Of a stretch of 64,000 nucleotides of DNA, positions 51,497 through 60,813 are shown piece after piece (positions within the stretch are counted from its first letter, which is position 1; each line of letters begins with the position of its first letter). The notes under the pieces were generated by a model, which worked only from the letters and a program-made list of their open reading frames with translations, did not search any database and was not told the DNA's origin. Source of the DNA: Saprospiraceae bacterium (lineage in GTDB: Bacteria > Bacteroidota > Bacteroidia > Chitinophagales > Saprospiraceae); the NCBI GenBank assembly GCA_020631355.1, contig JAHDHL010000021.1, positions 1 to 64,000 of the forward strand. Direction: 5' to 3'. The translations under genes and the position numbers were made by a program.

Positions 51497-53356
51497 ATGA
51501 AAAAATTATTAGGACTGGATTTTTCTAATATCCAAGGCGATTTACTTGGAGGTCTTACGGCAGGTATCGTAGCATTGCCACTCGCCCTTGCTTTCGGTTT
51601 GCAGTCAGGTATGGGAGCGGACGCAGGTTTGTACGGTGCTATTTTCATTAGTTTCTTTGCTGCATTATTCGGTGGTACCAATACCCAGATTTCTGGTCCT
51701 ACTGCTCCGATGACAGCAGTCAGTATGCTGGTAATCGCAGGTATCATAGCTGCAAATGAGGGTAGCCTTGAAAAAGCCATTCCTGCTATTCTGATGGTAT
51801 TCATACTAGCAGGTTTGTTCCAAATCCTATTCGGAATACTCCGATTGGGTCAGTACATACGATATATCCCCTATCCTGTGGTATCAGGTTTTATGACAGG
51901 AATTGGTGTCATCATCATTATCACACAATTCCTTCCCATGGTAGGTTATTACCCAAAGGAGGATACTGATTTTGTGGCCGAATTTAAGCCACAAGCAGAA
52001 GAAATCATCCTTGACCGTATTCTGAAAGAGGAAGCCAAAGAAGGCATATTGGTTTTGGAATCATTCGAGGAAACAGTCGTAAGAGCTGAAAAAATATCTG
52101 AGGAGGATATCATGAGGGAAGCCAAGTCATTGGCAGGAGGGGCTTCCGCAGGAGTTAATGGTTCCTTGAGAGTAATGGGCCGAGCTATCAAAAACACAGA
52201 TAAGACTGCATTGATTCTCTGTCTCATCACCATATTCATCATATATGGATTCAAACGGATTACCAAGACCATTCCGAGTACATTGGTTGCCCTATTATTG
52301 GTAACACTTGGGGCCTATTTTCTGGCTCCGGGATATCGAACCATCGGAGACATCCCCAGTGGACTTCCAATGCCTAAAATGGAAATCTTTACCAGTTTTA
52401 GTTTTATGCAGGTAATACCCTATATATTCATGGCATTGTCCCTTGCTGCATTGGGTGCCATAGATTCACTATTGACCTCCATTGTTGCGGATAATATGAC
52501 CAAGACCAAACACAATCCGAATAAGGAATTAATCGGACAGGGTATCGGAAATACCATTGCGGCAATATTCGGGGGTATCCCGGGTGCAGGAGCAACCATC
52601 AGAACCGTAGTGAACATTGATTCGGGAGGTAAAACCAAATTATCTGGAATGATTGCGGGTTTACTATTATTGGTCATCCTATTGGTATTGGGACCTTTGG
52701 CATCCTTGATTCCCGCAGCTGTCCTTGCCGGAATCCTGATTACTGTCGGTATAGGTGTAATGGATTATAAAGGACTCAAGCACATCAGACAATTGCCGAT
52801 GAGTGAGGTAGCCGTCATGCTCATTGTTCTTTTGATTACCGTATTTTATGATTTGATTGCGGCTGTAGCTATCGGTATGGTACTGGCATCGATTCTATTC
52901 ATGAAGAAGATTGCAGATTTCATTGACCATAGAACCAAGACTGCACCCCTTGAGGAATTCTCCTTAGAAATTCCTTGGTCTGATGAGGGGGATACCATGG
53001 CCAAGTTTGGAAAGAAAGTATACATCAAACACTTGGATGGACCATTATTCTTTGGTTTTGCATCTCGTTTCCAGGATATGATTAAGGCATTACCCAATTT
53101 GAAAATTGTTATCATACGAATGGACCGTGTACCTTATGTGGACCAATCCGGTTTATATGCCATGGAGGATGCTGTGATGTATTTACAAGGTCAGGGAATC
53201 AAGGTAGTGTTCACGGATGTACACGGACAACCAAAGGATATGCTAGAGACATTCAAAATAATTCCGGAATTAGTGGATGAAAAATACTGCTTTAAGGATT
53301 TTGCAGCTTGCTCCCAGTGGTTGGAAACAGAACTCAAGAGTTCTAATGCAGCTTAA
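51497..53356 (+). CDS. SulP family anion transporter with STAS domain (possible bicarbonate transporter)
   Basis: This is a 619-residue membrane protein. The SulP core starts at IQGDLLGGLTAGIVALPLAL and includes TNTQISGPTAPMTA and YIPYPVVSGFMTGIGVIII. The STAS domain is at about 505-612 (VPYVDQSGLYAMED). Between about 151 and 235 a hydrophilic, Glu/Lys-rich insertion (from YYPKEDTDFVAEF) interrupts the membrane domain and is not usual for the family. SulP proteins carry sulfate, bicarbonate or other anions, often with sodium. The divergent carbonic anhydrase gene favours bicarbonate. A terminator follows. Confidence 0.9.
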   Translation: MKKLLGLDFSNIQGDLLGGLTAGIVALPLALAFGLQSGMGADAGLYGAIFISFFAALFGGTNTQISGPTAPMTAVSMLVIAGIIAANEGSLEKAIPAILMVFILAGLFQILFGILRLGQYIRYIPYPVVSGFMTGIGVIIIITQFLPMVGYYPKEDTDFVAEFKPQAEEIILDRILKEEAKEGILVLESFEETVVRAEKISEEDIMREAKSLAGGASAGVNGSLRVMGRAIKNTDKTALILCLITIFIIYGFKRITKTIPSTLVALLLVTLGAYFLAPGYRTIGDIPSGLPMPKMEIFTSFSFMQVIPYIFMALSLAALGAIDSLLTSIVADNMTKTKHNPNKELIGQGIGNTIAAIFGGIPGAGATIRTVVNIDSGGKTKLSGMIAGLLLLVILLVLGPLASLIPAAVLAGILITVGIGVMDYKGLKHIRQLPMSEVAVMLIVLLITVFYDLIAAVAIGMVLASILFMKKIADFIDHRTKTAPLEEFSLEIPWSDEGDTMAKFGKKVYIKHLDGPLFFGFASRFQDMIKALPNLKIVIIRMDRVPYVDQSGLYAMEDAVMYLQGQGIKVVFTDVHGQPKDMLETFKIIPELVDEKYCFKDFAACSQWLETELKSSNAA

Positions 53357-53385
53357 GTATCATTTATGGAATGATACAATGGTTT

Positions 53386-53420
53386 CAAAATGGCATTCGA
53401 CTTCATCGAATGCCATTTTG
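53386..53420 (+). terminator. Terminator after the SulP gene
   Basis: A perfect 15-bp stem (CAAAATGGCATTCGA at 53386-53400 with 53406-53420) and 5-base loop end in a T-rich right arm. Confidence 0.88.
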
Positions 53421-53535
53421 CTTTGGACGGGATTATCATTAATTTCATGTAGCCCTTTCAGGAATTAATTACCCCTTTTCCATTGTTCTGATATAACATT
53501 ACAATTCAATCTTTTATCGAATTAGAACCATTTAA

Positions 53536-54162
53536 GTGAGAAATATTTATTTGATTCTTATCATCTGTATCATGGCTTGCCAGCAACATCCTGCTGCTGA
53601 TTATTCCTCCTATCTACCAACCAGCCAATTCAAAATAAGGGGCGATTTCAATGGTGACGGCAATGAGGACATTCTCTATCAGGACAACATTGATGGTAAA
53701 GGAATATCCATTGATAGTTTCCCTTCACATCATGAACATGATATTGATTTGATTTATGAGTTCTTCAACCAACAATCCTCTAATGTGACCCTAACACTTC
53801 TGGGAGAAAAAGGAACGGATACCCTCAAATTGGGCATCGGATTGGGCTTGAATTATCTGAATAACCTTGGGGATTTGAATGGAGACGGACAGGAGGAAAT
53901 CGCATTGGTGGTGGATTATTGTGATTACAGTTCTGTGAATAGTTGCCAGATATATTCCCTATGTGGGAATCGATGGGAGGAATTGTTTTCATTTGGCATT
54001 CATGAGAATGCTTTCTATTATGATGATGAGGATGACTTTCTTGAACATGAGATACCACAATTCCTAGAGCAGAAAGGCAACAAATGGTTTTTCAAGGATT
54101 ATTATGATGATGTTCTTGAAGAAGTCGAAATGCAAAGACTCATCATTCCTGATTGTTCATAA
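53536..54162 (+). CDS. Hypothetical lipoprotein with calcium-binding FG-GAP/dockerin-like loops
   Basis: This is 208 residues from a GTG start at 53536, which gives a short lipoprotein signal (MRNIYLILIICIMAC). No ATG precedes it in frame; a TTG at 53551 is less likely. Two loops, GDFNGDGNED and GDLNGDGQEE, look like calcium-binding FG-GAP/EF-type loops, and the rest is acidic. The function is unknown. It stands alone between two terminators. Confidence 0.72.
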   Translation: MRNIYLILIICIMACQQHPAADYSSYLPTSQFKIRGDFNGDGNEDILYQDNIDGKGISIDSFPSHHEHDIDLIYEFFNQQSSNVTLTLLGEKGTDTLKLGIGLGLNYLNNLGDLNGDGQEEIALVVDYCDYSSVNSCQIYSLCGNRWEELFSFGIHENAFYYDDEDDFLEHEIPQFLEQKGNKWFFKDYYDDVLEEVEMQRLIIPDCS

Positions 54163-54196
54163 AATGATGATTGGAAACATTCGTACACCCCAATTG

Positions 54197-54240
54197 ATAC
54201 AAAAAGTGATAGAAACTAAAGTTTCTATCACTTTTTGTAT
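54197..54240 (+). terminator. Long perfect hairpin after the 53536-54162 lipoprotein gene
   Basis: A 21-bp perfect stem (54197-54217 with 54220-54240) and 2-base centre; the right arm contains TTTTT. It is probably a terminator. Confidence 0.85.
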
Positions 54241-54513
54241 GCCAAGTCATCACTTTGTTCGCAAAGTATTGATAGTTAGTAATTTATTGATAAAAACCAT
54301 TCATTTCAGGAACTGTAAACCATATGGTTCGGTTTTGATAGTATACAACCCAAACAACTTCCCATCTGACATTTTCTGATTGTTTTTCAACTAGCTAGTT
54401 AATTCTGAATACACTATCTGGCTTATCAGCCAGATAGCAACCATTGTGTATCAACAACCAATGGATAAGCACCAAAAAATTGCAACAAAACAAAACATTT
54501 TGTATTAAACAAT

Positions 54514-54544
54514 TTGTTTCATTAATCAAATTGTTGTATATTTG
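54514..54544 (+). promoter_or_regulatory. Promoter of the glucosaminidase gene with overlapping inverted repeat
   Basis: TTG (54514-54516) and TATATTTG (54537-54544), 20 bp apart, are an exact Bacteroidota promoter. ACAATTTG (54509-54516) and CAAATTGT (54527-54534) form a perfect 8-bp inverted repeat that covers the -33 element and spacer, the position of a repressor operator. The leader to the ATG is about 37 bases. Confidence 0.75.
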
Positions 54545-54587
54545 TAATGTGGGACTACAACATATACATACTATTTAAAATCTATTA

Positions 54588-55508
54588 ATGTCCAAGAGAA
54601 TGAATCATACTAACATCCATAACGAGGTGAACAAAGCATTTCCTGTATTACACAAAGGAATGAATAAGGGATACGAATATACCCGCCAATACAATCCTGA
54701 ATTGGCTGATCTGATCCGTCAGATGTTCCTTATCTTCATGAAGCCCCTAACAGCTTTGAGGGCGAAACTCTATCGGATTTTCCTGAAGCCATTCAAGAAA
54801 GTGGAGAACAGTAGGATTCCCGTATTCAGGCTCTTGGTTATTGGTATTGGATTCTTCCTTTTTTCCCAGAAAGACATCTCATTTTCAGTCAATATGAGTA
54901 ATTCGGGAAGTATGATAACCCAATCATCCGAAACGGAAATATTCGACCTGAATAAGGAGGACGGACTCAGTATGATAGAAGACGACGACGATGTCCCCAA
55001 AGCAGTGGGAACCAGTCTCAGCCAACCCAGTGACTATGCTCCTGTCAATGTCAAACAATTGGAAGATAGATATTCACCAAAGGAATACATCAACAGATTC
55101 AAGGGCGTAGCCATTTCGGAAATGAAAAAATTCGGTATTCCAGCCAGTATCACACTGGCTCAAGGACTCGTTGAGAGTAGGGCAGGAAACAGTAAGTTAG
55201 CTGTACAAAACAACAATCATTTCGGTATCAAATGTTTCAGTAAGAAATGTGGAAAGGGGCATTGTACGAATCACTTTGATGATAACCACAAGGATTTCTT
55301 CCGTAAGTACGATTCCGTTTGGGAATCTTTCCGTGACCATTCCAAAATCCTACAAAAGGATCGTTATAAGAAGTTGAAAAAGCACGGTAGGGACTATAAG
55401 AAATGGGCCAAAGGACTCAAGCAGGCAGGGTATGCCACAGATAAGCGATATGATAAGAAGTTGATTGCTACAATCCAGAAATACAAACTATATGAATATG
55501 ATAAATAA
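54588..55508 (+). CDS. Membrane-anchored N-acetylglucosaminidase (GH73-type peptidoglycan hydrolase)
   Basis: This is a 306-residue protein with about 80 cytoplasmic residues, one membrane helix (VFRLLVIGIGFFLF, about 82-96) and an acidic linker. The C-terminal domain is a glucosaminidase (about 165-305). It has YINRFKGVAISEMKKFGIPASITLAQGLVESRAGNS (YINRFKGVAISEMKK; the likely catalytic Glu is in GLVESRAGNS), NNHFGIKC, a Cys-rich KCGKGHC insert, and FRKYDSVWESFRDHSKIL. It should cut peptidoglycan glycan chains in the periplasm. The long N-terminal cytoplasmic part is unusual. Confidence 0.88.
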   Translation: MSKRMNHTNIHNEVNKAFPVLHKGMNKGYEYTRQYNPELADLIRQMFLIFMKPLTALRAKLYRIFLKPFKKVENSRIPVFRLLVIGIGFFLFSQKDISFSVNMSNSGSMITQSSETEIFDLNKEDGLSMIEDDDDVPKAVGTSLSQPSDYAPVNVKQLEDRYSPKEYINRFKGVAISEMKKFGIPASITLAQGLVESRAGNSKLAVQNNNHFGIKCFSKKCGKGHCTNHFDDNHKDFFRKYDSVWESFRDHSKILQKDRYKKLKKHGRDYKKWAKGLKQAGYATDKRYDKKLIATIQKYKLYEYDK

Positions 55509-55511
55509 AAC

Positions 55512-55548
55512 ACATGAGGACTTGCGGCTTTGCCGCAAGTCCTCATGT
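55512..55548. terminator. Strong terminator after the glucosaminidase gene
   Basis: A perfect 17-bp stem (55512-55528 with 55532-55548; loop TTT) lies 4 bp after the stop codon. Confidence 0.9.
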
Positions 55549-55567
55549 AAGGAGAAAACCAAAACGT

Positions 55568-55602
55568 GCGCATTGGGACTTTAAATCCCAATGCGCTTTT
55601 TT
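55568..55602. terminator. Second terminator between convergent genes
   Basis: GCGCATTGGGA (55568-55578) pairs with TCCCAATGCGC (55586-55596), followed by TTTTTT. It serves the plus strand and may also stop the minus-strand LamG gene. Confidence 0.87.
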
Positions 55603-56614
55603 ATGCCTTGGGTTGAACAATGACAACTCTTTTAGTGATATCATCAATCTGAACGAGATAGATTCCGGATGGAATATCATTCAGATTGATTTCCTTGGTT
55701 TCATTAGCATTCAAATCAAATCGGATAATTTGTTCTCCGATTGAATTATAAAGTACAAGATTCTTCAAATGATTATCAGATTGGTTTCTTATGGAAAATC
55801 GTCCATCATTCGGATTCGGGAATATCTGAATATCCTCATCTTTCAGTTGATTGACTAAGGTTGTGCTTCTTTCAGTATTATCATAAAGTTCAAGAATTCT
55901 CTTGGCACTTAACCCACAATCATACATCCTGAATTCATCCATCGCCCCATGAAAGTGATCAGAGGAATCATTCGTTCCATTATTCAAATATCTGGCGCCG
56001 ATTCTAAAATTATACTCATTGACCAAATCATGCTTGTTATCCTTATGAATGGTAGTTTCCAATACGCCATTGACATACATACTATATTCCAAATCGGACC
56101 TGACAATGACGATATGATACCATTCCCCAAGTTCGGAAACGAATGAGGATATGAACTGTTGTCCTGTTTGATAACTCCACATTTCATCATTACTCCCAAA
56201 GGCATCCCTGTAATAGAACCTGTTAGAATTAGAACTTACCTGAGCATTACCAAAGATTTGTGCCCCATAGCGCATTGAAGTATCTCCCCACCTTTCTTTT
56301 CCAAAGAATTGGTAGTTGCCATAACTGTATTGCTTGTACCAAAATGAGACTGTAAAATCGGATAAACCCAAGTTGAAATCATCACTGGAGCTCTCTATAA
56401 AATCATCAATCCCATCAAATTCATAGGCGCTATCGGGATTTCCGAATCGATCTGAGGTCAGTTGGATGTCACCATGTGCAATACCATTGTTTTCATTACC
56501 ACTGACATCAAGGGCATTCCCATCAAATGGATAATATACAATAGCACACTCCTCTGTTTGCGCAGAAGCAAATCCCAGTATCCAACATAAAAGAAAGACT
56601 AAGTTGTATTTCAT
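55601..56614 (-). CDS. LamG (concanavalin-like) domain protein with T9SS sorting domain
   Basis: This is a 337-residue protein with signal peptide ending ASAQ. Residues about 22-250 are a LamG/concanavalin A-like jelly roll (IVYYPFDGNALDVSGNENNG, FTVSFWYKQYSYG, GEWYHIVIVRSD, YVNGVLET, GAMDEFRMYDCGLS). The C-terminal 75 residues are a T9SS sorting domain (QIFPNPNDGRFSIRN, SGIYLVQIDD). It is exported to the surface. LamG domains bind carbohydrates or proteins; the ligand is unknown. It lies 24 bp downstream of the thioesterase gene on the same strand. Confidence 0.88.
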   Translation of the reverse strand: MKYNLVFLLCWILGFASAQTEECAIVYYPFDGNALDVSGNENNGIAHGDIQLTSDRFGNPDSAYEFDGIDDFIESSSDDFNLGLSDFTVSFWYKQYSYGNYQFFGKERWGDTSMRYGAQIFGNAQVSSNSNRFYYRDAFGSNDEMWSYQTGQQFISSFVSELGEWYHIVIVRSDLEYSMYVNGVLETTIHKDNKHDLVNEYNFRIGARYLNNGTNDSSDHFHGAMDEFRMYDCGLSAKRILELYDNTERSTTLVNQLKDEDIQIFPNPNDGRFSIRNQSDNHLKNLVLYNSIGEQIIRFDLNANETKEINLNDIPSGIYLVQIDDITKRVVIVQPKA

Positions 56615-56638
56615 TGTATTATATTTCCTTTCAAATTA

Positions 56639-57076
56639 CTAATAATATCCGATATCTGCTGTTAAGGCAATTTGGCTTTTCATAAAGGAACCTGAGCCAA
56701 ATCCTACTTCTTTTCCTTTCTCATTGACGATGGTAGCCTCTGCCAACCATAGGTTCTTGGATTGGAATTTCAATTGGCCCGTAGCAATCAACTGGCCGGA
56801 TGTAACAGGTCTAAGAAAGTGGATATTGAATGAGGAGGTCAGTACGAACACTTCCTCAACGACTGAGTTGGCTGCAAAGAAAGCCACATCATCCAACAAC
56901 TTAAAATACACGGAGCCATGTAGGGCATTCAAGGCATGGAAATAATTCGAATCCGTTTGGTAGGAGATGGTTGCCTTACCCTCTCCAACCTCCAATTGAA
57001 TACTTGGATACATCAGTTTATTGACTTTGGATTCATGGTACATTCGTTCCAACTTACGAAAATGGGTACTTGTCAT
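56639..57076 (-). CDS. PaaI-type hotdog-fold thioesterase
   Basis: This is a 145-residue hotdog protein. ALHGSVYFKLLDDVAFFAANS is the family helix region, with HG and Asp in positions used by PaaI-type thioesterases. SFNIHFLRPVTSGQLIATGQL and GSGSFMKS follow. Such enzymes hydrolyse acyl-CoA. The ATG is 3 bp after the stop of the upstream alpha/beta hydrolase gene, so the two are co-translated and may act in lipid turnover (inference). Confidence 0.87.
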   Translation of the reverse strand: MTSTHFRKLERMYHESKVNKLMYPSIQLEVGEGKATISYQTDSNYFHALNALHGSVYFKLLDDVAFFAANSVVEEVFVLTSSFNIHFLRPVTSGQLIATGQLKFQSKNLWLAEATIVNEKGKEVGFGSGSFMKSQIALTADIGYY

Positions 57077-57079
57077 CGG

Positions 57080-58054
57080 TCAGTATTTTGAATGGGAATT
57101 AATGAATGCAAGTCCGATTTCCTCCGACCAATATGTCCCCTTGGATGGCTGTACGAATCCTACATGACCTCCATACTTGGGGGTCATCATCTGAACGAAT
57201 TCATTCTGATTGACTTCCTCATGCGGATAGCATAAATCGGAAAGGAATGGATCATCCAAAGCATTCACCAATAGGGTAGGTACTCGAATATCAGGTATGA
57301 ATTGTGCGCTACTACATTGGGTGTAATAATCCTCGGCGTCCTTGAATCCTCCAATCGGGCCTGTGAATACATCATCAAAATCGTAAAGGGTCTTGACTCT
57401 TTCCAATTTCTCATCCGTATAAATATCAGGGAACTGTTCGGCTTTTAATTTCACTTTCTTCCTTAGTGAATGTAGGAAACGGAACTCATAAATGAAGTTA
57501 GAATAATGCTTGATTTTTTGTGAACAGGAAGACAGGTGTGTAGGTACGGAAAACACTGCGATAGAACGGATTTTATCCAAAATCCGTTCTCCTTTCTGTC
57601 CTCCATATACAAGGGACAGATTACCCCCCAATGAAAAACCCAAAATGGCCATTTCATCATAATCCTTTTCAACATGCTGGACAACGGTTTCCAAATCATC
57701 AGTAGCTCCACTGTGGTAGACCCTTATTTGGCGGTTCATTTCCCCGCTGCATGTCCTGTAATTCATTGCAGCTACATCCCAACCATTCTGGAAAAGATGA
57801 TGTGCCAAGGCCAGGATATATTTAGCATGCGCACTACCCTCCAAACCATGGCACAACACAGCCACCCTTTGATGACCATTCCGCAAGCGGTCCACATCAA
57901 GAAAATCATTATCAAGGGTAGAAATCCTTTCTCTTTGATAAGGGACATCATAAGTCTGCCTGAATAGGGTAGTAAAAACCGTATTCAGGTGACCACTTCT
58001 GAACAAGAAACTAGGTTGGTATTCCGGAAACTGGAAGTTATCTTTTTTTGCCAT
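57080..58054 (-). CDS. YheT family alpha/beta hydrolase
   Basis: This is a 324-residue cytoplasmic hydrolase. Family marks are RSGHLNTVF near the start, VLCHGLEGSAHAKYI, MNYRTCSGEMN and the nucleophile elbow GFSLGGN. The acidic residue is in NALDDPFL and the His in KYGGHVGF. YheT/ABHD1-3 proteins are carboxylesterases or phospholipases of poorly known substrate. It is the first gene of a pair with the thioesterase. Confidence 0.9.
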   Translation of the reverse strand: MAKKDNFQFPEYQPSFLFRSGHLNTVFTTLFRQTYDVPYQRERISTLDNDFLDVDRLRNGHQRVAVLCHGLEGSAHAKYILALAHHLFQNGWDVAAMNYRTCSGEMNRQIRVYHSGATDDLETVVQHVEKDYDEMAILGFSLGGNLSLVYGGQKGERILDKIRSIAVFSVPTHLSSCSQKIKHYSNFIYEFRFLHSLRKKVKLKAEQFPDIYTDEKLERVKTLYDFDDVFTGPIGGFKDAEDYYTQCSSAQFIPDIRVPTLLVNALDDPFLSDLCYPHEEVNQNEFVQMMTPKYGGHVGFVQPSKGTYWSEEIGLAFINSHSKY

Positions 58055-58108
58055 AACTTATAATTGGTGCAAATGTAACCATTATAAGCCAAGCTTGTTT
58101 TGAATGGA

Positions 58109-59806
58109 TTACCAACCACCAACACCGCCGCCACCAGAACCACCAGAAAATCCACCTCCTCCAGCAAAACCACCACCAGCAGCTCCTGTATCAGACGGAG
58201 AAACGGCGGAGTAAGCATACTGACGTGAAAAATCGTTGAAGAATATTTGGGTATACAATATGGAATTCATATCCACTCCATTGGCCCATTCCATATCATA
58301 GGTTGACTTTTCCAAAACATCCCTGAATTGGTTGGACCATAATTCGGATACTCCTAATGCATAGGCATAAGGCAAAAATGATTCGAAATGTGCCGTCGTT
58401 CTTTCTGGTCTTCGACCATCATCATCAAATTTTCCAACCAATCCCAAATAATTCTTGAATCCCTTAATCCTTGATTTGAGTTCCAGTCTTTCGACAGTCG
58501 GTTGCTGAATGAGATAGATATATAGGAATAGGCCAACGAGTGAAACAATGATGAATCCTACTATTGCAATGATATTCAACCCATTCGTATAAGTACTATT
58601 CTCCATAGCTATCATGGCTGCTATCACAGCAAACAATGAAATCAGCATGGGTGCCCAGACGAATTTGAGATTATGTCCCTCCATGATGAAATCATTGTAT
58701 TGATTAGAGAGGGATTTTTTGAATGCCGCCAATGCTAATTTCACATCAGAATTGTACTTACCATTAATAACGATTTCATTACTGTTCTCGAACAATTTAG
58801 AATGCAATTGATATTCCTCGTCCGGTAAATGGGCATCTGCCTTTTGGGTTTCAACCAATTTGAATTCCTTTTCTTCTCCCTCAACATTTTGAATCTTCAG
58901 GTAACCTTTGGTAGCCAAGGAAATGATAGAAGCGGTGTAGCTTCGAGTTATATCCTTACTACTGGTATGGATATAACTGACAGAAGCGGGCGACAAGTCA
59001 TTCGGAGATTCATAAATCATTCCTGATGGTGGTACTTTTGGGTCTTGTCCGTATTTCCACCAAGTATATACATAATATGGTACCAGTACAATCATTCCCA
59101 AAAGAATACATAATATCGTTCCGTATTGGGATAACCAACTCGGTGGGTCCACCACTCCTTTTTCAAAGGAAATATCAATGGTCATTCCTTCATTAGGAGA
59201 TAATAACCTTTTTAGATTGAGCGTATAATTATTCCCTACATCTGTCATGGTGTAGGTTTCATTGGTAGCCCCCATTGCACCTACATACACTGTTTGTTCA
59301 GATAGGGGAGCATCATTAGGCAAGAATAACTTAACAGATGAATCATCTATAAAAAATGGAATATCTGTCCTGATGACATCCCATATCAAGAAGTCATATG
59401 TATCTGCGGATTCTATCTGATTGGGTATCTGATAGTGAATCATGTAAGTATGCACTCCCTTTTCAAGAAACACATCAGCATCGCCAATCCGAATGATTTG
59501 GTCTTTCCCTTTACCTATGATATTATAAGGTTCCTCTTGGTCATCACGAGTAATTTCCAAGATATCGTACCTCATATTAATAGTGCCCGTTTTGAGTTCT
59601 CGTTTAGTTGGAATCGAGCGGGTTATCCCTCTTTTGATGAGTCCGTTTCCTGTAACATCCACCTTAATGAATTCCCTGATTTCTATAGAACGGTCCTCTT
59701 TAATGATAAGGATAACATCATAATCAAGTATACGATCCTGTTGAGCGGATAAGATAGAGGACATACATACCAGAATCAGTATAATGCAATTGGTGATGAA
59801 TTTCAT
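58109..59806 (-). CDS. DUF2207 family membrane protein
   Basis: The protein is 565 residues from the ATG at 59806, which gives a clean signal peptide (LSAQ). The frame can extend 18 residues further but without a good start context. The extracytoplasmic DUF2207 domain (about 25-225: ILDYDVILIIKEDRSIEIRE, GITRSIPT, YMIHYQIPNQIE, FLIWDVIRTDIPF) is followed by membrane segments near 232-252 and two more near 385-440. A Gly-rich tail ends the protein (GGGFAGGGGFSGG). The function is unknown; the family is widespread in bacterial envelopes. It lies 54 bp upstream of the YheT gene on the same strand. Confidence 0.9.
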   Translation of the reverse strand: MKFITNCIILILVCMSSILSAQQDRILDYDVILIIKEDRSIEIREFIKVDVTGNGLIKRGITRSIPTKRELKTGTINMRYDILEITRDDQEEPYNIIGKGKDQIIRIGDADVFLEKGVHTYMIHYQIPNQIESADTYDFLIWDVIRTDIPFFIDDSSVKLFLPNDAPLSEQTVYVGAMGATNETYTMTDVGNNYTLNLKRLLSPNEGMTIDISFEKGVVDPPSWLSQYGTILCILLGMIVLVPYYVYTWWKYGQDPKVPPSGMIYESPNDLSPASVSYIHTSSKDITRSYTASIISLATKGYLKIQNVEGEEKEFKLVETQKADAHLPDEEYQLHSKLFENSNEIVINGKYNSDVKLALAAFKKSLSNQYNDFIMEGHNLKFVWAPMLISLFAVIAAMIAMENSTYTNGLNIIAIVGFIIVSLVGLFLYIYLIQQPTVERLELKSRIKGFKNYLGLVGKFDDDGRRPERTTAHFESFLPYAYALGVSELWSNQFRDVLEKSTYDMEWANGVDMNSILYTQIFFNDFSRQYAYSAVSPSDTGAAGGGFAGGGGFSGGSGGGGVGGW

Positions 59807-60042
59807 GTGTATGGTGTGGTTTTCTTGCAATTCTTTGGAATATACTAAGTAAACCATCAATAATGATGGTAAAATCGGATGAATTCCTGATGATTCTCGT
59901 CCAACTATGTAGAATCATCCTGATATCTTGACGAATTGTATCAGTACGGACAATCATTCATTTAACCAAGATGAATGTATCTTGTTGTAGAAATGTAGGT
60001 TTCGCCTACATTATTATGAATCATAAAATTTGTAGTTCTAGA

Positions 60043-60807
60043 ATGAGAATCATCAACTTTATATTATTCGGCAGCATTCTTTTATTGAGCTGTCAATCAC
60101 CAAAAGAAAATCCTGAAATGGAAGAATCTAAATCCAATGAGTCAACTGAGGTCAGCACTCCCAGTTTGAAAAGTATCCTAGATGAGAAAAAGGCAGCTTT
60201 CAATGAAAGAGCTGATGAGGATGTCAAAAAACTATATGCCCAGGGAATAGAGGAAGTAGCATCTAGTGGCATTACGGATGATGCCGAACAAAAAGGAGAT
60301 AAGGCACACGATTTCACATTGAAGAATGCGAAAGGAGAGGACATACAACTGAGTGAATTATTAAAGGATGGCCCTGTGGTCCTCACTTGGTATAGGGGAG
60401 GTTGGTGTCCTTATTGTAATCTTACCCTGGCCCGTTATCAGGAGGAACTTCCCCGATTCAAGGAATTCGGGGCACAACTTGTGGCATTAACTCCAGAATT
60501 ACCGGATAAATCCTTGAACACAAAAGAAAAGAACGAATTGGAGTTCGAGGTTCTGAGTGATGTCGGACATCAAGTAGCCCGTAAATATGGTGTGGTTTAT
60601 AAACTCATGCAGGGCGTAGCGGATCGTTACCAATCAGGATTCGGAATGCATGAATACAATGGTGACGAAAGCAATGAATTACCTCTTGCAGCTACCTACG
60701 TCATAGATACAGATGGTATCATACAATATGCTTTCCTTGATGCTGATTACCGCAACAGGGCAGAGCCGGAGGATATTCTCAATGCACTGAAAGAATTGAA
60801 TAAGTAG
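60043..60807 (+). CDS. Peroxiredoxin-like (AhpC/TSA) thiol lipoprotein
   Basis: The protein is 254 residues from the ATG at 60043, with lipoprotein signal LLLSC. The upstream in-frame start at 59971 adds a Cys-rich leader that does not fit. After a Glu/Ser linker and a helical stretch, the thioredoxin fold starts near 110 (KAHDFTLKNAKGEDIQLSELL). The active site is YRGGWCPYCN, with a CxxC in place of the single peroxidatic Cys with Thr of classic AhpC. It should reduce peroxides or disulfides in the periplasm. The stop is 6 bp from that of the convergent FG-GAP gene, leaving no room for a terminator. Confidence 0.88.
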   Translation: MRIINFILFGSILLLSCQSPKENPEMEESKSNESTEVSTPSLKSILDEKKAAFNERADEDVKKLYAQGIEEVASSGITDDAEQKGDKAHDFTLKNAKGEDIQLSELLKDGPVVLTWYRGGWCPYCNLTLARYQEELPRFKEFGAQLVALTPELPDKSLNTKEKNELEFEVLSDVGHQVARKYGVVYKLMQGVADRYQSGFGMHEYNGDESNELPLAATYVIDTDGIIQYAFLDADYRNRAEPEDILNALKELNK

Positions 60808-60813
60808 AATTCC

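Larger units (their letters stand above)
54163..54587 (+). promoter_or_regulatory. Hairpin-rich intergenic region upstream of the glucosaminidase gene
   Basis: This gene-free stretch of 425 bp holds a 21-bp perfect hairpin (54197-54240), ACTTTG-TTCG-CAAAGT (54252-54267), CTATCTGGCT-TATC-AGCCAGATAG (54414-54437) and ACAATTTG/CAAATTGT (54509-54534). The first is a terminator. The last lies inside the promoter of the next gene. No coding frame or known RNA family was recognised. Confidence 0.6.
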
